Positions 8,315 to 15,575 of a DNA stretch of 39,170 bases are shown one piece after another. Positions within the stretch are counted from its first letter, which is position 1, and each line of letters begins with the position of its first letter. The translations under genes were made by a program, and so were the position numbers. Source of the stretch: Rhodospirillaceae bacterium (lineage in GTDB: Bacteria > Pseudomonadota > Alphaproteobacteria > TMED109 > TMED131); contig CACCMS010000007.1 in the NCBI GenBank assembly GCA_902547175.1, positions 1 to 39,170 of the forward strand, given 5' to 3'. Under the pieces are notes generated by a model. The model was not told the origin of the DNA. It worked only from the letters and a program-made list of their open reading frames with translations, and searched no databases.

Positions 8315-8572
8315 TTATTTTCTAGAAATAGTTCTGAACATTCTATCAATCTTGTCATTAAGTGCTCTTAATGCAGATCTATTTTGTTCAGTCATAGCTT
8401 CAGCTCTTTGTGCTGTCTTGTTTGCTGCTTCAACACTAGCATCTTGTTCTGCATCCTTAGCTTTCATTTCTGCTATAGCTGCATCAATAGCTGCGTTATT
8501 GTTGGTTGTCTCACAACCTGCTAAAGCAATTATTAAAGCAATAACTGGTAAAATAACTAAATTTTTAAACAT
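8315..8572 (-). CDS. Lpp/OprI-like alanine-zipper outer-membrane lipoprotein
   Basis: This is an 85-residue lipoprotein. I place the start at the ATG at 8572 because GGAG sits six bases before it; a longer reading from TTG at 8584 would put that Shine-Dalgarno inside the gene. The signal peptide ends in the lipobox L17-A-G-C20, leaving a mature chain of 66 residues, close to OprI and E. coli Lpp. The rest is a single Ala-rich helix (AAIDAAIAEMKAKDAEQDAS onward), with no Pro or aromatics until the end, fitting an alanine-zipper coiled coil. It ends RTISRK. Lpp and OprI also end in Arg-Lys, and that lysine is the peptidoglycan attachment site. It converges on an ErfK/YbiS-type L,D-transpeptidase gene. 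Confidence 0.85.
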   Translation of the reverse strand: MFKNLVILPVIALIIALAGCETTNNNAAIDAAIAEMKAKDAEQDASVEAANKTAQRAEAMTEQNRSALRALNDKIDRMFRTISRK

Positions 8573-8655
8573 ACTATACTCCAATTTTTATTATATTACT
8601 TATAATTAACTATAATTGTAAAGTAAAGCATTAAAATAGCATAAAACAACACTTT

Positions 8656-9612
8656 TTATTGAAGATTACTCATTTTGAGTGCGTAAAATATAGCATTCAA
8701 CATGTTTTTTGCACTTGCTTTATTTTTATAGGCAATATCGAAGGCAGTTCCATGATCAACAGATGTTCTAATAAAAGGTACGCCCAACGTAACATTTACA
8801 GATTGATCAAAATATAATAATTTAACTGGGATATGCCCCTGGTCATGATAATTAGCTATTACTAAATCAAATTTTTTTTTAACTGCTTCTCTAAAAATAA
8901 TATCTGGAGATATAGGACCAACTATATTTAGGCCTTTTGTTTTTAGAAATTCAACAGCAGGTATAATTTCATTAATTTCCTCTGATCCAAATATACCATT
9001 TTCACCAGCGTGAGGGTTTAATCCGCATACTGCAATTTTAGGTTCTGTCTTGATGATTTTAAGCATATGTTTATGTCCTATGTTTATAACCTCTACTATT
9101 TTTTCTTTTGTTATTAGTTTTATAGCTTCTTTGAGTGACTTATGACATGTGACGTGCAAAGTAGAAAAAATTTTGTTGGCTAGCATTAAATAAGGCTCTT
9201 CTACATTAAATAAAAAACCTAATAATCCTGTATGTCCATCAAATTTATGACCAGCTAAATGCAATGACTCTTTTGATATTGGAGCAGTAACTATTGCTCG
9301 AACCATTTTATTTTTATATAACTCAGCAGCTTTACAAATTGATTTGTATGCTATAGAGCCACCAACAATACTAGGTCTATTTAAAAATTCAATCCTTTCA
9401 TTGTAATCAATAAATTCTATAATATTTATTAATTCACTATTGATATCTAAGTTTTCACAAGCTTTATTAAATGCTTTTTTGCTTCCAATCACAATAAAAC
9501 TTAAATTAATTTTTTTTTTTTGCAAAAAATTTAAAGTTCTTGCAGTAATCTCTGGACCTATACCTAAAGGGTCACCTAAAGTAATACATAAGGGAATATC
9601 ATTATTAGTCAT
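8656..9612 (-). CDS. pdxA: 4-hydroxythreonine-4-phosphate dehydrogenase
   Basis: This 318-residue cytoplasmic enzyme oxidises 4-phosphohydroxy-L-threonine in the DXP-dependent pyridoxal phosphate pathway. Family motifs are present in order: ITLGDPLGIGPEI at the N-terminus, APISKESLHLAGHKFDGHTG in the middle, HVTCHKSLKEA, GLNPHAGENGIFGSEE, ANYHDQGHIPVKLL and GVPFIRTSVDHGTAFDIAYK near the C-terminus. These include the metal-binding histidines of PdxA. Length is normal for the family (about 320-330). It stands alone on the minus strand, upstream of and divergent from tRNA-Glu. PdxA2-type homologues act in other pathways, but the motif set favours the canonical enzyme. Confidence 0.95.
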   Translation of the reverse strand: MTNNDIPLCITLGDPLGIGPEITARTLNFLQKKKINLSFIVIGSKKAFNKACENLDINSELINIIEFIDYNERIEFLNRPSIVGGSIAYKSICKAAELYKNKMVRAIVTAPISKESLHLAGHKFDGHTGLLGFLFNVEEPYLMLANKIFSTLHVTCHKSLKEAIKLITKEKIVEVINIGHKHMLKIIKTEPKIAVCGLNPHAGENGIFGSEEINEIIPAVEFLKTKGLNIVGPISPDIIFREAVKKKFDLVIANYHDQGHIPVKLLYFDQSVNVTLGVPFIRTSVDHGTAFDIAYKNKASAKNMLNAIFYALKMSNLQ

Positions 9613-9629
9613 AATATAAAAATATTATA

Positions 9630-9658
9630 TTTACTTATTATTACAATAACTATATAAA
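9630..9658 (+). promoter_or_regulatory. Candidate promoter of tRNA-Glu
   Basis: TTTACT (9630-9635) and TATAAA (9653-9658) are separated by 17 bases and end 8 bases before the tRNA. The spacing is ideal for a sigma-70 promoter and would give a very short leader. Because the region is AT-rich the match could be fortuitous. Confidence 0.4.
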
Positions 9659-9666
9659 GAAATTTA

Positions 9667-9742
9667 GTCCCCATCGTCTAGCGGTCTAGGACGCCGCCCT
9701 TTCACGGCGGAAACACGGGTTCGATTCCCGTTGGGGACGCCA
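9667..9742 (+). tRNA. tRNA-Glu (UUC anticodon)
   Basis: The 76-base sequence folds as a complete cloverleaf. The acceptor stem pairs GTCCCCA with TGGGGAC, with discriminator G and an encoded CCA. The D-arm contains AGCGGTCTAGGAC. The anticodon stem CCGCC/GGCGG encloses the loop CTTTCAC with anticodon TTC. The T-arm is CGGG-TTCGATT-CCCG. Its GC content is far above its surroundings, as expected for a tRNA. A degenerate partial copy lies about 1.5 kb downstream (11163-11230). Confidence 0.97.
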
Positions 9743-9848
9743 ACTTTTAGAAACCTTACGGATGTTGAAGTAGATATGAAACCATTAGATAAAAGATTTA
9801 AATGTAATTATATATTTTTGATATGCTAAATATCATAGGAAAATAAAA

Positions 9849-11114
9849 ATGTTTTTTATAAAAATATTATTTATAAATTTTTTAATATATTTTTACATTA
9901 TTTTAGTAAAAGCTAATGATGTATCTCTAACAATTGTAAATCCCAAGGAAATAGGGCTTTCATTAGAAAAACTAAAAAACATAGACAGAAAATTTAATGA
10001 ATTGATAGAAAATAATGAAATACCCGGAGCAGTAGTTGCTATTTCTAGATATGGTAAGGTAGGGTATATTAAAGCATTTGGAATGCAAGACTCAGTTAAA
10101 AAGATTGAAATGTCAATAGATTCAATTTTTCGTATTTATTCAATGACTAAACCTATAGTAAGTGTTGGTGCTATGATGCTGAATGAAAATGGTAAAATAT
10201 ATCTAGATGAAACACTTGATAAATATATTCCTGAATTTTCTGATATGTATGTTTCAAAAGAGACTTTTGAAAATAATATTAGTAAAGAGTCTATAATAAA
10301 AGCTAATAAAAAGATAAAGCTTCACGATTTATTAAGGCATACTTCTGGTTTTACATATGGCAGTTTCGGGGACTCATATGCTAAGAGAAGGCTAAGAGAT
10401 TCCGTTTTAGGAAAAAGACCTTTGCCAGCTAATATGACATCTAATGATTTTGTCATAGAATTATCTAAATACCCATTAGCTGATTACCCAGGAGAAAGTT
10501 GGGAGTATGGTCGTTCCACTGATGTTTTAGGTAGAGTAATCGAGATAGCTAGTAATAAATCTTTAGAATCTTTTTTAGATGAGAATATATTTTCTTTATT
10601 AAATATGAGAGATACAGGTTTCTATGTAGAAAGAAAAAATTGGAATAGAATAGCAGAGCCTTTTAAGGATAAAGAGCCTAGTTTAATAAATGTTACAAAA
10701 AGGCCTTTATTTTTTAAAGGAGGACATGGATTGGTATCTACAGTGCCTGATTATATTAATTTTTGTCATATGATGTTAAATAAAGGAAAATTCAATGGTA
10801 AACAATTGCTTTCAAAGAAAACAGTTGAATATATGACTACTAACCACTTACATAACAATATAAAAAGAAGCACCTCTCGTATTCCTGGAGATGGTTACGG
10901 ATTTGGTCTTGGTTTTGCTGTCAGAGAAAACGATGGAGTATCTGTTTGGCCAGGGACAAAAGGAGATTATTATTGGCTAGGTTATGGAGGCACCTACTTT
11001 TGGATTGATCCAATCGAGGAATTGGTAGCTATTTCAATGACACAGTCTGTAACCAAAAGAGATAAAATAAATAGGTTAATGAGAAGCTTAGTTTATCAAG
11101 CAATTAATGAATAA
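9849..11114 (+). CDS. Secreted serine hydrolase, class C beta-lactamase/esterase fold
   Basis: This 421-residue protein has a signal peptide or N-terminal anchor (about 1-22). It belongs to the beta-lactamase/transpeptidase-like superfamily (Pfam Beta-lactamase). The SxxK motif is S98-M-T-K101 in IYSMTKPIVS. The Tyr motif is Y220-G-R in WEYGRSTD, unlike the Y-x-N of true class C beta-lactamases. GGHGLVST and GYGGTYFWIDP follow in the C-terminal half. These deviations point to an esterase or peptidase-like hydrolase such as the EstB group rather than antibiotic resistance. A second copy of the family lies at 36144-37415 and is clearly a close paralogue. This copy sits between tRNA-Glu and a decayed tRNA-Glu fragment. 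Confidence 0.9.
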   Translation: MFFIKILFINFLIYFYIILVKANDVSLTIVNPKEIGLSLEKLKNIDRKFNELIENNEIPGAVVAISRYGKVGYIKAFGMQDSVKKIEMSIDSIFRIYSMTKPIVSVGAMMLNENGKIYLDETLDKYIPEFSDMYVSKETFENNISKESIIKANKKIKLHDLLRHTSGFTYGSFGDSYAKRRLRDSVLGKRPLPANMTSNDFVIELSKYPLADYPGESWEYGRSTDVLGRVIEIASNKSLESFLDENIFSLLNMRDTGFYVERKNWNRIAEPFKDKEPSLINVTKRPLFFKGGHGLVSTVPDYINFCHMMLNKGKFNGKQLLSKKTVEYMTTNHLHNNIKRSTSRIPGDGYGFGLGFAVRENDGVSVWPGTKGDYYWLGYGGTYFWIDPIEELVAISMTQSVTKRDKINRLMRSLVYQAINE

Positions 11115-11162
11115 AAGATATTATACGAGGAAACTATTTAGCAAGATATGATTCAATTCTTT

Positions 11163-11230
11163 TAGCGGTCTAGGACGCCGCCCTTTCACAGCGGAAACAC
11201 AGATTCAATTCCCGTTGGAGGACGCCAACT
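11163..11230 (+). pseudogene. Decayed partial copy of tRNA-Glu
   Basis: This stretch repeats the tRNA-Glu sequence from the D-arm (TAGCGGTCTAGGACGCCG) through the CCA and three bases beyond, corresponding to 9679-9745. The first 12 bases of the tRNA (acceptor strand and start of the D-arm) are missing. Substitutions break one anticodon-stem pair (ACAGCGG instead of ACGGCGG) and two T-stem pairs (ACAGATTCAATT instead of ACGGGTTCGATT), and one base is inserted in the 3' acceptor strand (TTGGAGGAC). It cannot fold as a functional tRNA. A 3'-biased tRNA duplicate flanking foreign or moved DNA is the usual footprint of tRNA-targeted integration, but here only one gene lies between the copies and no integrase remains. 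Confidence 0.85.
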
Positions 11231-11405
11231 ATTTAACTTTGCATTAGCTACTTATTTATTAGAAATTAGTGTACTTCTTATAAATAATACTTTTTCATTA
11301 TGTGGTACGTATAGCTTAATTATAAATATATTAAGTAGTATGCATATTTAATAGAATTAAAGTATTGCCAATTTATAAAATTTAAAATATATATAGTATT
11401 TCATT

Positions 11406-11424
11406 AATGCAATATTATTGCATT
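11406..11424. promoter_or_regulatory. 19-bp perfect palindrome, Fur-superfamily-like (Zur/Mur?) operator
   Basis: AATGCAATATTATTGCATT is a perfect inverted repeat, with nine-base arms around one central base, 22 bases before the DsrE-like start codon. Its length and outer AATG...CATT match operators of the Fur superfamily. COG0523 GTPase genes such as the one downstream are commonly Zur regulated, so a Zur-type site is the leading inference. A manganese-responsive Mur site (inner TGCAA...TTGCA) is an alternative. Confidence 0.6.
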
Positions 11425-11446
11425 TTATTAATAGAGGAGAATAAAA

Positions 11447-11824
11447 ATGAAGGTTGCATATATCTTTAGAAATAATATGGCTAGTACTTTCCAACTTGCC
11501 ACTATGATTTTGCCACAACTAGAAACAAATACTCATCTTGTAAATGTTTTGGGAATGTTTTTCTTTGACGATAATATTAATATTTTAAGACAAAATGATC
11601 CTGTTGGTGAGCGTTTAGCGAAAATTGCAAAAGAAAAAGGTATATTGTTAATGGTATGTGATCAATGTGCTGTTAGAAGAAATCTAGCAGAGGGAACATT
11701 TGAACAGTGCGGTTCAGGAGAAGTTACTGCGAAAGGGTTAGTTGAAGGAGTACAAGCAGGATGCTTCCCTCAACTTTATCAAGCTTTAGGTTCAAACCCA
11801 CCTGATCAAGTAATTACGTTATAA
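11447..11824 (+). CDS. DsrE-family protein (SaoD-like)
   Basis: This 125-residue cytoplasmic protein has the DsrE/F-like fold. Features include KVAYIFRNNMASTFQLATMI at the start, GMFFFDDN (37-44), DPVGERLAKIAKEKGILLMV and a CDQC motif (71-74), and the ending GSNPPDQVITL. It closely resembles DsrE-related proteins named SaoD in sulfur-metabolism gene clusters, judged from memory. Other cysteines are at 88 and 106. DsrE proteins usually carry or transfer sulfur on a conserved cysteine. GAGGAG lies seven bases before the ATG. A palindromic operator precedes it, and a CobW-type metal chaperone gene follows after 3 bases, so the pair is probably a metal-regulated operon. Confidence 0.82.
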   Translation: MKVAYIFRNNMASTFQLATMILPQLETNTHLVNVLGMFFFDDNINILRQNDPVGERLAKIAKEKGILLMVCDQCAVRRNLAEGTFEQCGSGEVTAKGLVEGVQAGCFPQLYQALGSNPPDQVITL

Positions 11825-11827
11825 AAT

Positions 11828-13039
11828 ATGAATACAAATAAATTGCCTGTTACCGTCTTATCTGGTTTTTTAGGTGCAGGCAAAACTACTTTATTAAATC
11901 ATATACTCAATAATCGTGAAGGTAAAAAGGTTGCTGTTATTGTAAATGATATGAGTGATGTCAATATAGATGCTGCTCTTGTAGAAAAAGGAGGAGCTGA
12001 TTTATCAAGAACAGAAGAAAAGTTAGTTGAAATGAGTAACGGTTGTATATGTTGTACCTTACGAGAAGATTTGCTTAAGCAGGTTAGACAATTATCTAAA
12101 GAAAAAAGATTCGATTATCTTCTTATTGAAAGCACAGGTATATCAGAGCCATTACCAGTAGCAACAACTTTTGACTTTCGTGATGAAAATGAACAATCCT
12201 TATCTGATGTATCTAGATTAGATACTATGGTCACAGTAGTTGATGCTGCAAATTTAATAAAAAACTATAGTTCCACTGATTTTTTAAAAGATAAAGGAGA
12301 GGTAGCAGGTGAGGCAGATGAAAGAACTTTAGTAGATTTATTAGTAGAACAAATTGAGTTTGCAAATGTAATTTTGCTGAATAAAGTCGACTTAGTTTCA
12401 GATAAAGAATTAAAAATAATACGTGCGGTTATTCGTGGATTAAATGCAAAAGCAAAAATTATTGAAACTAATCACTCTAAAGTTGCAATGAATGAAGTTA
12501 TGAACACAAATTTGTATGATTTAAAAGAAGCACAAAATCACCCGCTTTGGGCACAAGAACTTTATAATCCTGATGATCACACTCCAGAAACGGAAGAATA
12601 TGGTGTTACCAGTTTTGTTTATCGTGCTAGAGACCCATTTGATCCTGAAAAAATTCATTCATTTTTTAATCAAGAATGGCCTGGTGTAATAAGAGCAAAA
12701 GGTTTTTTTTGGATATCCTCAAGACCTAACTTTGTTGGTGAAGTTTCTCAAGCAGGAGCTTTTGTAAGGCATCAGGGTATTGGAAAATGGTGGGCAGCAG
12801 TAAACGAGGAGCAATGGCCAGATGATAAAAGTTTTAGACTAAATATAAATAAAATATGGGCTAAAGGATATGGAGATAGAAGACAAGAAATAGTATTTAT
12901 TGGTTTAAAAAATGAAATGAATGAAAGTTTAATTAAAAATAAACTAGATGGATTTCTTATTAAAAATTATTCTATAAATCTTGCAAATACTCTTAGATAT
13001 AAAGACCCATTTCCAGATTGGTTTAATAATAAAGAATAA
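11828..13039 (+). CDS. CobW/COG0523 family GTP-binding metallochaperone
   Basis: This 403-residue cytoplasmic G3E GTPase has Walker [10 protein letters not shown] (13-21), the metal-binding GCICC motif (C73-I-C-C76) in [26 protein letters not shown] as the switch II region and LLNKVDLV as the guanine specificity motif. The C-terminal CobW_C domain starts around 260 ([20 protein letters not shown]). COG0523 proteins deliver zinc, cobalt or other metals to target enzymes and are often induced by metal starvation. The length (about 400) and the C-terminal [17 protein letters not shown] region resemble the ZigA/YciC-like group linked to zinc. It is the second gene after the palindromic operator at 11406-11424. 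Confidence 0.92.
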   Translation: MNTNKLPVTVLSGFLGAGKTTLLNHILNNREGKKVAVIVNDMSDVNIDAALVEKGGADLSRTEEKLVEMSNGCICCTLREDLLKQVRQLSKEKRFDYLLIESTGISEPLPVATTFDFRDENEQSLSDVSRLDTMVTVVDAANLIKNYSSTDFLKDKGEVAGEADERTLVDLLVEQIEFANVILLNKVDLVSDKELKIIRAVIRGLNAKAKIIETNHSKVAMNEVMNTNLYDLKEAQNHPLWAQELYNPDDHTPETEEYGVTSFVYRARDPFDPEKIHSFFNQEWPGVIRAKGFFWISSRPNFVGEVSQAGAFVRHQGIGKWWAAVNEEQWPDDKSFRLNINKIWAKGYGDRRQEIVFIGLKNEMNESLIKNKLDGFLIKNYSINLANTLRYKDPFPDWFNNKE

Positions 13040-13050
13040 TTTTTTATAAA

Positions 13051-13320
13051 CTATTTAATTACTCTTTTATTTTTAGTAACTAACAACTTTTGTTTGTATA
13101 TGGGGTATTCTAACTTATTACAAATTATAAATTTATTATTCATATAATTAATTAAATATTTTGATTCATTATTAGAAACTAAATTAAAATTTTCATACTT
13201 ATTTATAATTTTTGAAGATAAGTAATATTCACAATCGTTTTTACTTTTAAATGCTACTGGTAAGAACTCAGGTGGTGAGCCCATAAATGTAGTAAATATT
13301 ATTATTACAAAATACCCCAT
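13051..13320 (-). CDS. Hypothetical small secreted or membrane-anchored protein
   Basis: I do not recognise this 89-residue protein. It begins with a hydrophobic stretch (GYFVIIIFTTFMG) that could be a short signal peptide, followed by a Lys/Asn-rich polar region with two cysteines (CEYYLSS and IICNKL) and a basic tail KNKRVIK. It lies four bases downstream of the GlcG-type heme-binding gene on the same strand, so it is probably its operon partner and shares its regulation. No good Shine-Dalgarno is at the usual distance; GAAGG lies about 15 bases upstream, within the previous gene. The coding call rests mainly on position and the secretion-like N-terminus. Confidence 0.55.
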   Translation of the reverse strand: MGYFVIIIFTTFMGSPPEFLPVAFKSKNDCEYYLSSKIINKYENFNLVSNNESKYLINYMNNKFIICNKLEYPIYKQKLLVTKNKRVIK

Positions 13321-13324
13321 ATTT

Positions 13325-13828
13325 TTAAAGTATACCTTCTATTGCTTTAATAGCAGCTGCCGCACATTGTTCATCTTCGTCTGCACTCGCACCACTAACA
13401 CCTATAGCACCTAAAAGAACACCTGATTTAGTTCTAATCGGTAAACCACCAGCAAATGCAACTAGATCTTTTGAAAAAGCTAATCCTGGTATTATTCCTC
13501 CTGATTTATCTTTTCCATAAACTAATTCTTCAATTAGTCTAGTAGGTAAAAGAATTCCTGCGGAAGAATTTGCTTTTTTTATTGCTATATCTATACTGAG
13601 AAGGTATGCATCATTTTGTCTTCTAAATAAAATTAAATCATTTCCAGTATCAACAATTGCTATGTTAACTGGATTATAACCACATTTAGTTTGGTCGGCT
13701 TCACAGGCATCGGCCATTACCTTAGCTGCAGACAGGTTAAGTACGGGCTTAGATTTTAAAGCATGATCATCTGCAAATGCTGTTAAACTTGTTATTAATA
13801 ACACAAAGGTCAATATTATTTTAATCAT
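13325..13828 (-). CDS. GlcG/HbpS-type heme-binding family protein, exported
   Basis: This 167-residue protein has a clear signal peptide (about 1-19, cut after AFA) and the GlcG/HbpS (DUF336) fold. Typical segments are NIAIVDTGNDLILFRRQNDA, followed by SIDIAIKKANSSA, and GGLPIRTKSGVLLGAIGVSG near the C-terminus, with the usual final DEQCAAAAIKAI helix. Some family members bind heme or degrade it; others bind small metabolites. The start is supported by AGGAG eight bases upstream. A 19-base palindrome of Fur/RirA type lies 29 bases before the start codon, consistent with iron regulation. Periplasmic heme or iron handling is inferred from family and operator together. Confidence 0.87.
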   Translation of the reverse strand: MIKIILTFVLLITSLTAFADDHALKSKPVLNLSAAKVMADACEADQTKCGYNPVNIAIVDTGNDLILFRRQNDAYLLSIDIAIKKANSSAGILLPTRLIEELVYGKDKSGGIIPGLAFSKDLVAFAGGLPIRTKSGVLLGAIGVSGASADEDEQCAAAAIKAIEGIL

Positions 13829-13857
13829 AAATGTATCTCCTAAATAAATTATAACTC

Positions 13858-13876
13858 AATGAGAACAATTCTCATT
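13858..13876. promoter_or_regulatory. Fur/RirA-like 19-bp palindromic operator
   Basis: AATGAGAACAATTCTCATT has perfect eight-base arms (AATGAGAA/TTCTCATT) around three central bases. It fits the 19-base length and AATGAGAA core of classical iron boxes, and it also contains TGA-N9-TCA, the form of the alphaproteobacterial RirA iron-responsive operator. It lies 29 bases upstream of the GlcG-type gene on the minus strand, where it would block the promoter. Confidence 0.65.
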
Positions 13877-14110
13877 ACGTACAAAATATTAAATTTGTAA
13901 ACAACTATTTTATGTTTTTTTAATATTTAGGTATTTTTAAGTTATAGCCTTTCTATAGCATTACCTAACGACTTCAATTCTAATTGTGTAAATATACTCA
14001 AATCTAACTTTATACAGTTTTATATTTCTGTTAATCTGCGTTCAGTATTAATAAAGGTAGTAACAAATAGAGTTCTAGTAAAAAGTATAAACTGAGTTTA
14101 ATATAAAATT

Positions 14111-14599
14111 ATGAAAAAATTCTATTTAATTATATACTGCTTTCTAATTTCTTTTAATATTAATGCAGAAGCAAACTACATAGTCGAAGTACATGGAACT
14201 ATAAAAGAGGTTAAGACTCATAAATATACAGAAACAGATAATTTAAAATTTTTAACTATCAATGGAACATTTAAAGATAATTTAGGTAATTTTGGTCAAA
14301 CAAATAGTTTAGTATATATGCTCACTAAAAATAATATTGTTGAAAAATTAGAATCCTATAACGAGTTCTTATATGATAAAAATATTAGAGCATATAATCT
14401 AGCTACTAGATCTAGTGAAGACTTAGAAAGTGGAGTAGGGAAATGGTTATATACTTATGTAAGCAATGAAATCAAAGACCTAAGAAATTCAAGTTGTATT
14501 TATAGCATTTCATATTTCAAATCTAGTTTTCTAGCAATATCTAAATGTAATATTTCAGAAACTGCTTATTCTCAGTTGCAATCAATTAGAGATGATTAA
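14111..14599 (+). CDS. Secreted hypothetical protein, copy 1 of a tandem module
   Basis: I do not recognise a family for this 162-residue protein. It has a signal peptide (about 1-19, INA cut) and an all-beta-looking mature region. NGTFKDNLGNFGQTNSLVYM (51-70) and C129-I-YSISYFKSSFLAISKC146 are matched by KGQWKDSNGQYGLVFCHGNI and C134-TFAIKYYDEEYNFLVQKC152 in the gene at 15091-15564, so the two are distant paralogues. The paired C-terminal cysteines, 17 residues apart, suggest a disulfide in the periplasm. It converges on a periplasmic AhpD-like gene, and the same pair is repeated immediately downstream. Confidence 0.75.
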   Translation: MKKFYLIIYCFLISFNINAEANYIVEVHGTIKEVKTHKYTETDNLKFLTINGTFKDNLGNFGQTNSLVYMLTKNNIVEKLESYNEFLYDKNIRAYNLATRSSEDLESGVGKWLYTYVSNEIKDLRNSSCIYSISYFKSSFLAISKCNISETAYSQLQSIRDD

Positions 14600-14647
14600 T
14601 AATTGATATTAGATGAAAGCGCAATGTTTATTATAATTACTTTTAAG

Positions 14648-15037
14648 TTATTCAAACATTTTACGCCACTTTTCTTGGCTATACTGATTTCCATACATTA
14701 CAGTACTATTTAAAGAAACTACTCCAGCAACCATAATAGCAGTTTTAATTTCTTCATTAGTAGCACCAGCTTTTTTAGCCATTGCAGTATGTGCTACTAT
14801 GCAGTATTCACATTTCATGCCTGCTGCCGCAGATAGTGCAAACAACTCAAAAGTTTTAGCATCGAAACCACTTCTCTTTTGAAACTCTGCCATTTTAAGT
14901 ACCATTTCTGTGTAAGCACCTAAAAATGCCTCAGGCTCCATAGGTGTTGTAATTGGATTAGTTTTTATATGATTATCGGCATTTAAAAACGATATTGAAA
15001 ATATCAAAGATATAGTAATTAAGATTATTTTTTTCAT
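14648..15037 (-). CDS. Exported carboxymuconolactone decarboxylase/AhpD-like protein, copy 1
   Basis: This 129-residue protein has a signal peptide (1-20, LNA cut), unusual for AhpD-type proteins, which are normally cytoplasmic. The CMD/AhpD core is clear: FELFALSAAAGMKCEYCIVA followed by HT, with C76-x2-C79-x3-H83, the redox centre of alkylhydroperoxidase D-like proteins, then KKAGATNEEIKTAIMVAGVV. Peroxide or disulfide chemistry in the periplasm is the likely role, but no reductant partner is visible. It is about 65% identical by eye to the gene at 15576-15962, and both are convergent with related small secreted proteins. Confidence 0.87.
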   Translation of the reverse strand: MKKIILITISLIFSISFLNADNHIKTNPITTPMEPEAFLGAYTEMVLKMAEFQKRSGFDAKTFELFALSAAAGMKCEYCIVAHTAMAKKAGATNEEIKTAIMVAGVVSLNSTVMYGNQYSQEKWRKMFE

Positions 15038-15090
15038 GTTTATTTCTTTCTTTAGTTATTAGTGATATATTTAAATATAAGGAGTTCAAA

Positions 15091-15564
15091 ATGAAATACT
15101 TACTATTAATTATTTGTTTTTTTATAAATATTTTATCTGCAGAAGAATTCTCCCTTGAAGCATATTCTAGCACCAAAAGAGATAGAATTAAAGTTGCAGA
15201 TAACTTTGTGTATGAAAATATAGAAACGAAAGGACAATGGAAAGACTCCAATGGTCAGTATGGTTTAGTTTTTTGTCATGGTAATATTATTAGTGAAAAT
15301 GGAACTAAAAAGCTTCAATCATTTTGTGAGTATAAAGATAGAGATAACGATAAAGCTTGGACAGTATTGACAAGTAATAAGCAAATAGATTTAGACAACA
15401 AAATGTATCAATTTGATACAACAGCCGAAATAGGAAAAAATATTTATTTAAATGGTTCAGGCAAGTACAAGAGTCTAATAGGCTACGAATGTACTTTCGC
15501 AATCAAATACTATGATGAGGAGTACAATTTTCTGGTACAAAAATGTAAACCACCAAGTCAATAA
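15091..15564 (+). CDS. Secreted hypothetical protein, copy 2 of a tandem module
   Basis: This 157-residue protein begins with a signal peptide (about 1-17, LSA cut). The mature part has four cysteines (62, 79, 134, 152). The last two match the pair in the paralogue at 14111-14599, while 62 and 79 are extra, so a second disulfide is possible. No catalytic motif is seen. AAGGAG stands eight bases before the ATG. The gene ends 11 bases from the convergent AhpD-like copy 2, repeating the arrangement of the first module. Function unknown; a periplasmic partner or substrate of the AhpD-like protein is one possibility suggested only by the conserved pairing. Confidence 0.77.
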   Translation: MKYLLLIICFFINILSAEEFSLEAYSSTKRDRIKVADNFVYENIETKGQWKDSNGQYGLVFCHGNIISENGTKKLQSFCEYKDRDNDKAWTVLTSNKQIDLDNKMYQFDTTAEIGKNIYLNGSGKYKSLIGYECTFAIKYYDEEYNFLVQKCKPPSQ

Positions 15565-15575
15565 AATAATGTAAT

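Larger units (their letters stand above)
11115..11446. other. 332-base intergenic stretch with tRNA remnant and operator
   Basis: No protein gene is visible here. It holds the tRNA-Glu remnant (11163-11230), an AT-rich stretch with no recognisable structure (11231-11405), a perfect 19-base palindrome (11406-11424) and a strong Shine-Dalgarno GAGGAG (11434-11439) for the DsrE-like gene. Confidence 0.7.

Noticed and set aside
8352..8609. 85-residue plus-strand open frame rich in Ala/Ser/Leu, antisense to the lipoprotein gene
   Set aside because: It is the mirror of the Ala-rich coding sequence on the minus strand; the lipobox, Shine-Dalgarno and C-terminal Lys support the minus-strand gene.
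9749..9829. Short open stretch after tRNA-Glu reading NLTDVEVDMKPLDKRF, faintly like the NLTDxE segment of GT2 glycosyltransferases
   Set aside because: Only about 27 codons, no start and a single short similarity; it could be a gene remnant left by integration but the evidence is too thin to annotate.
9849..11114. Antibiotic-resistance beta-lactamase
   Set aside because: SxxK is present, but the second motif is Y-G-R and the protein resembles the EstB-like esterase/peptidase group; resistance should not be inferred.
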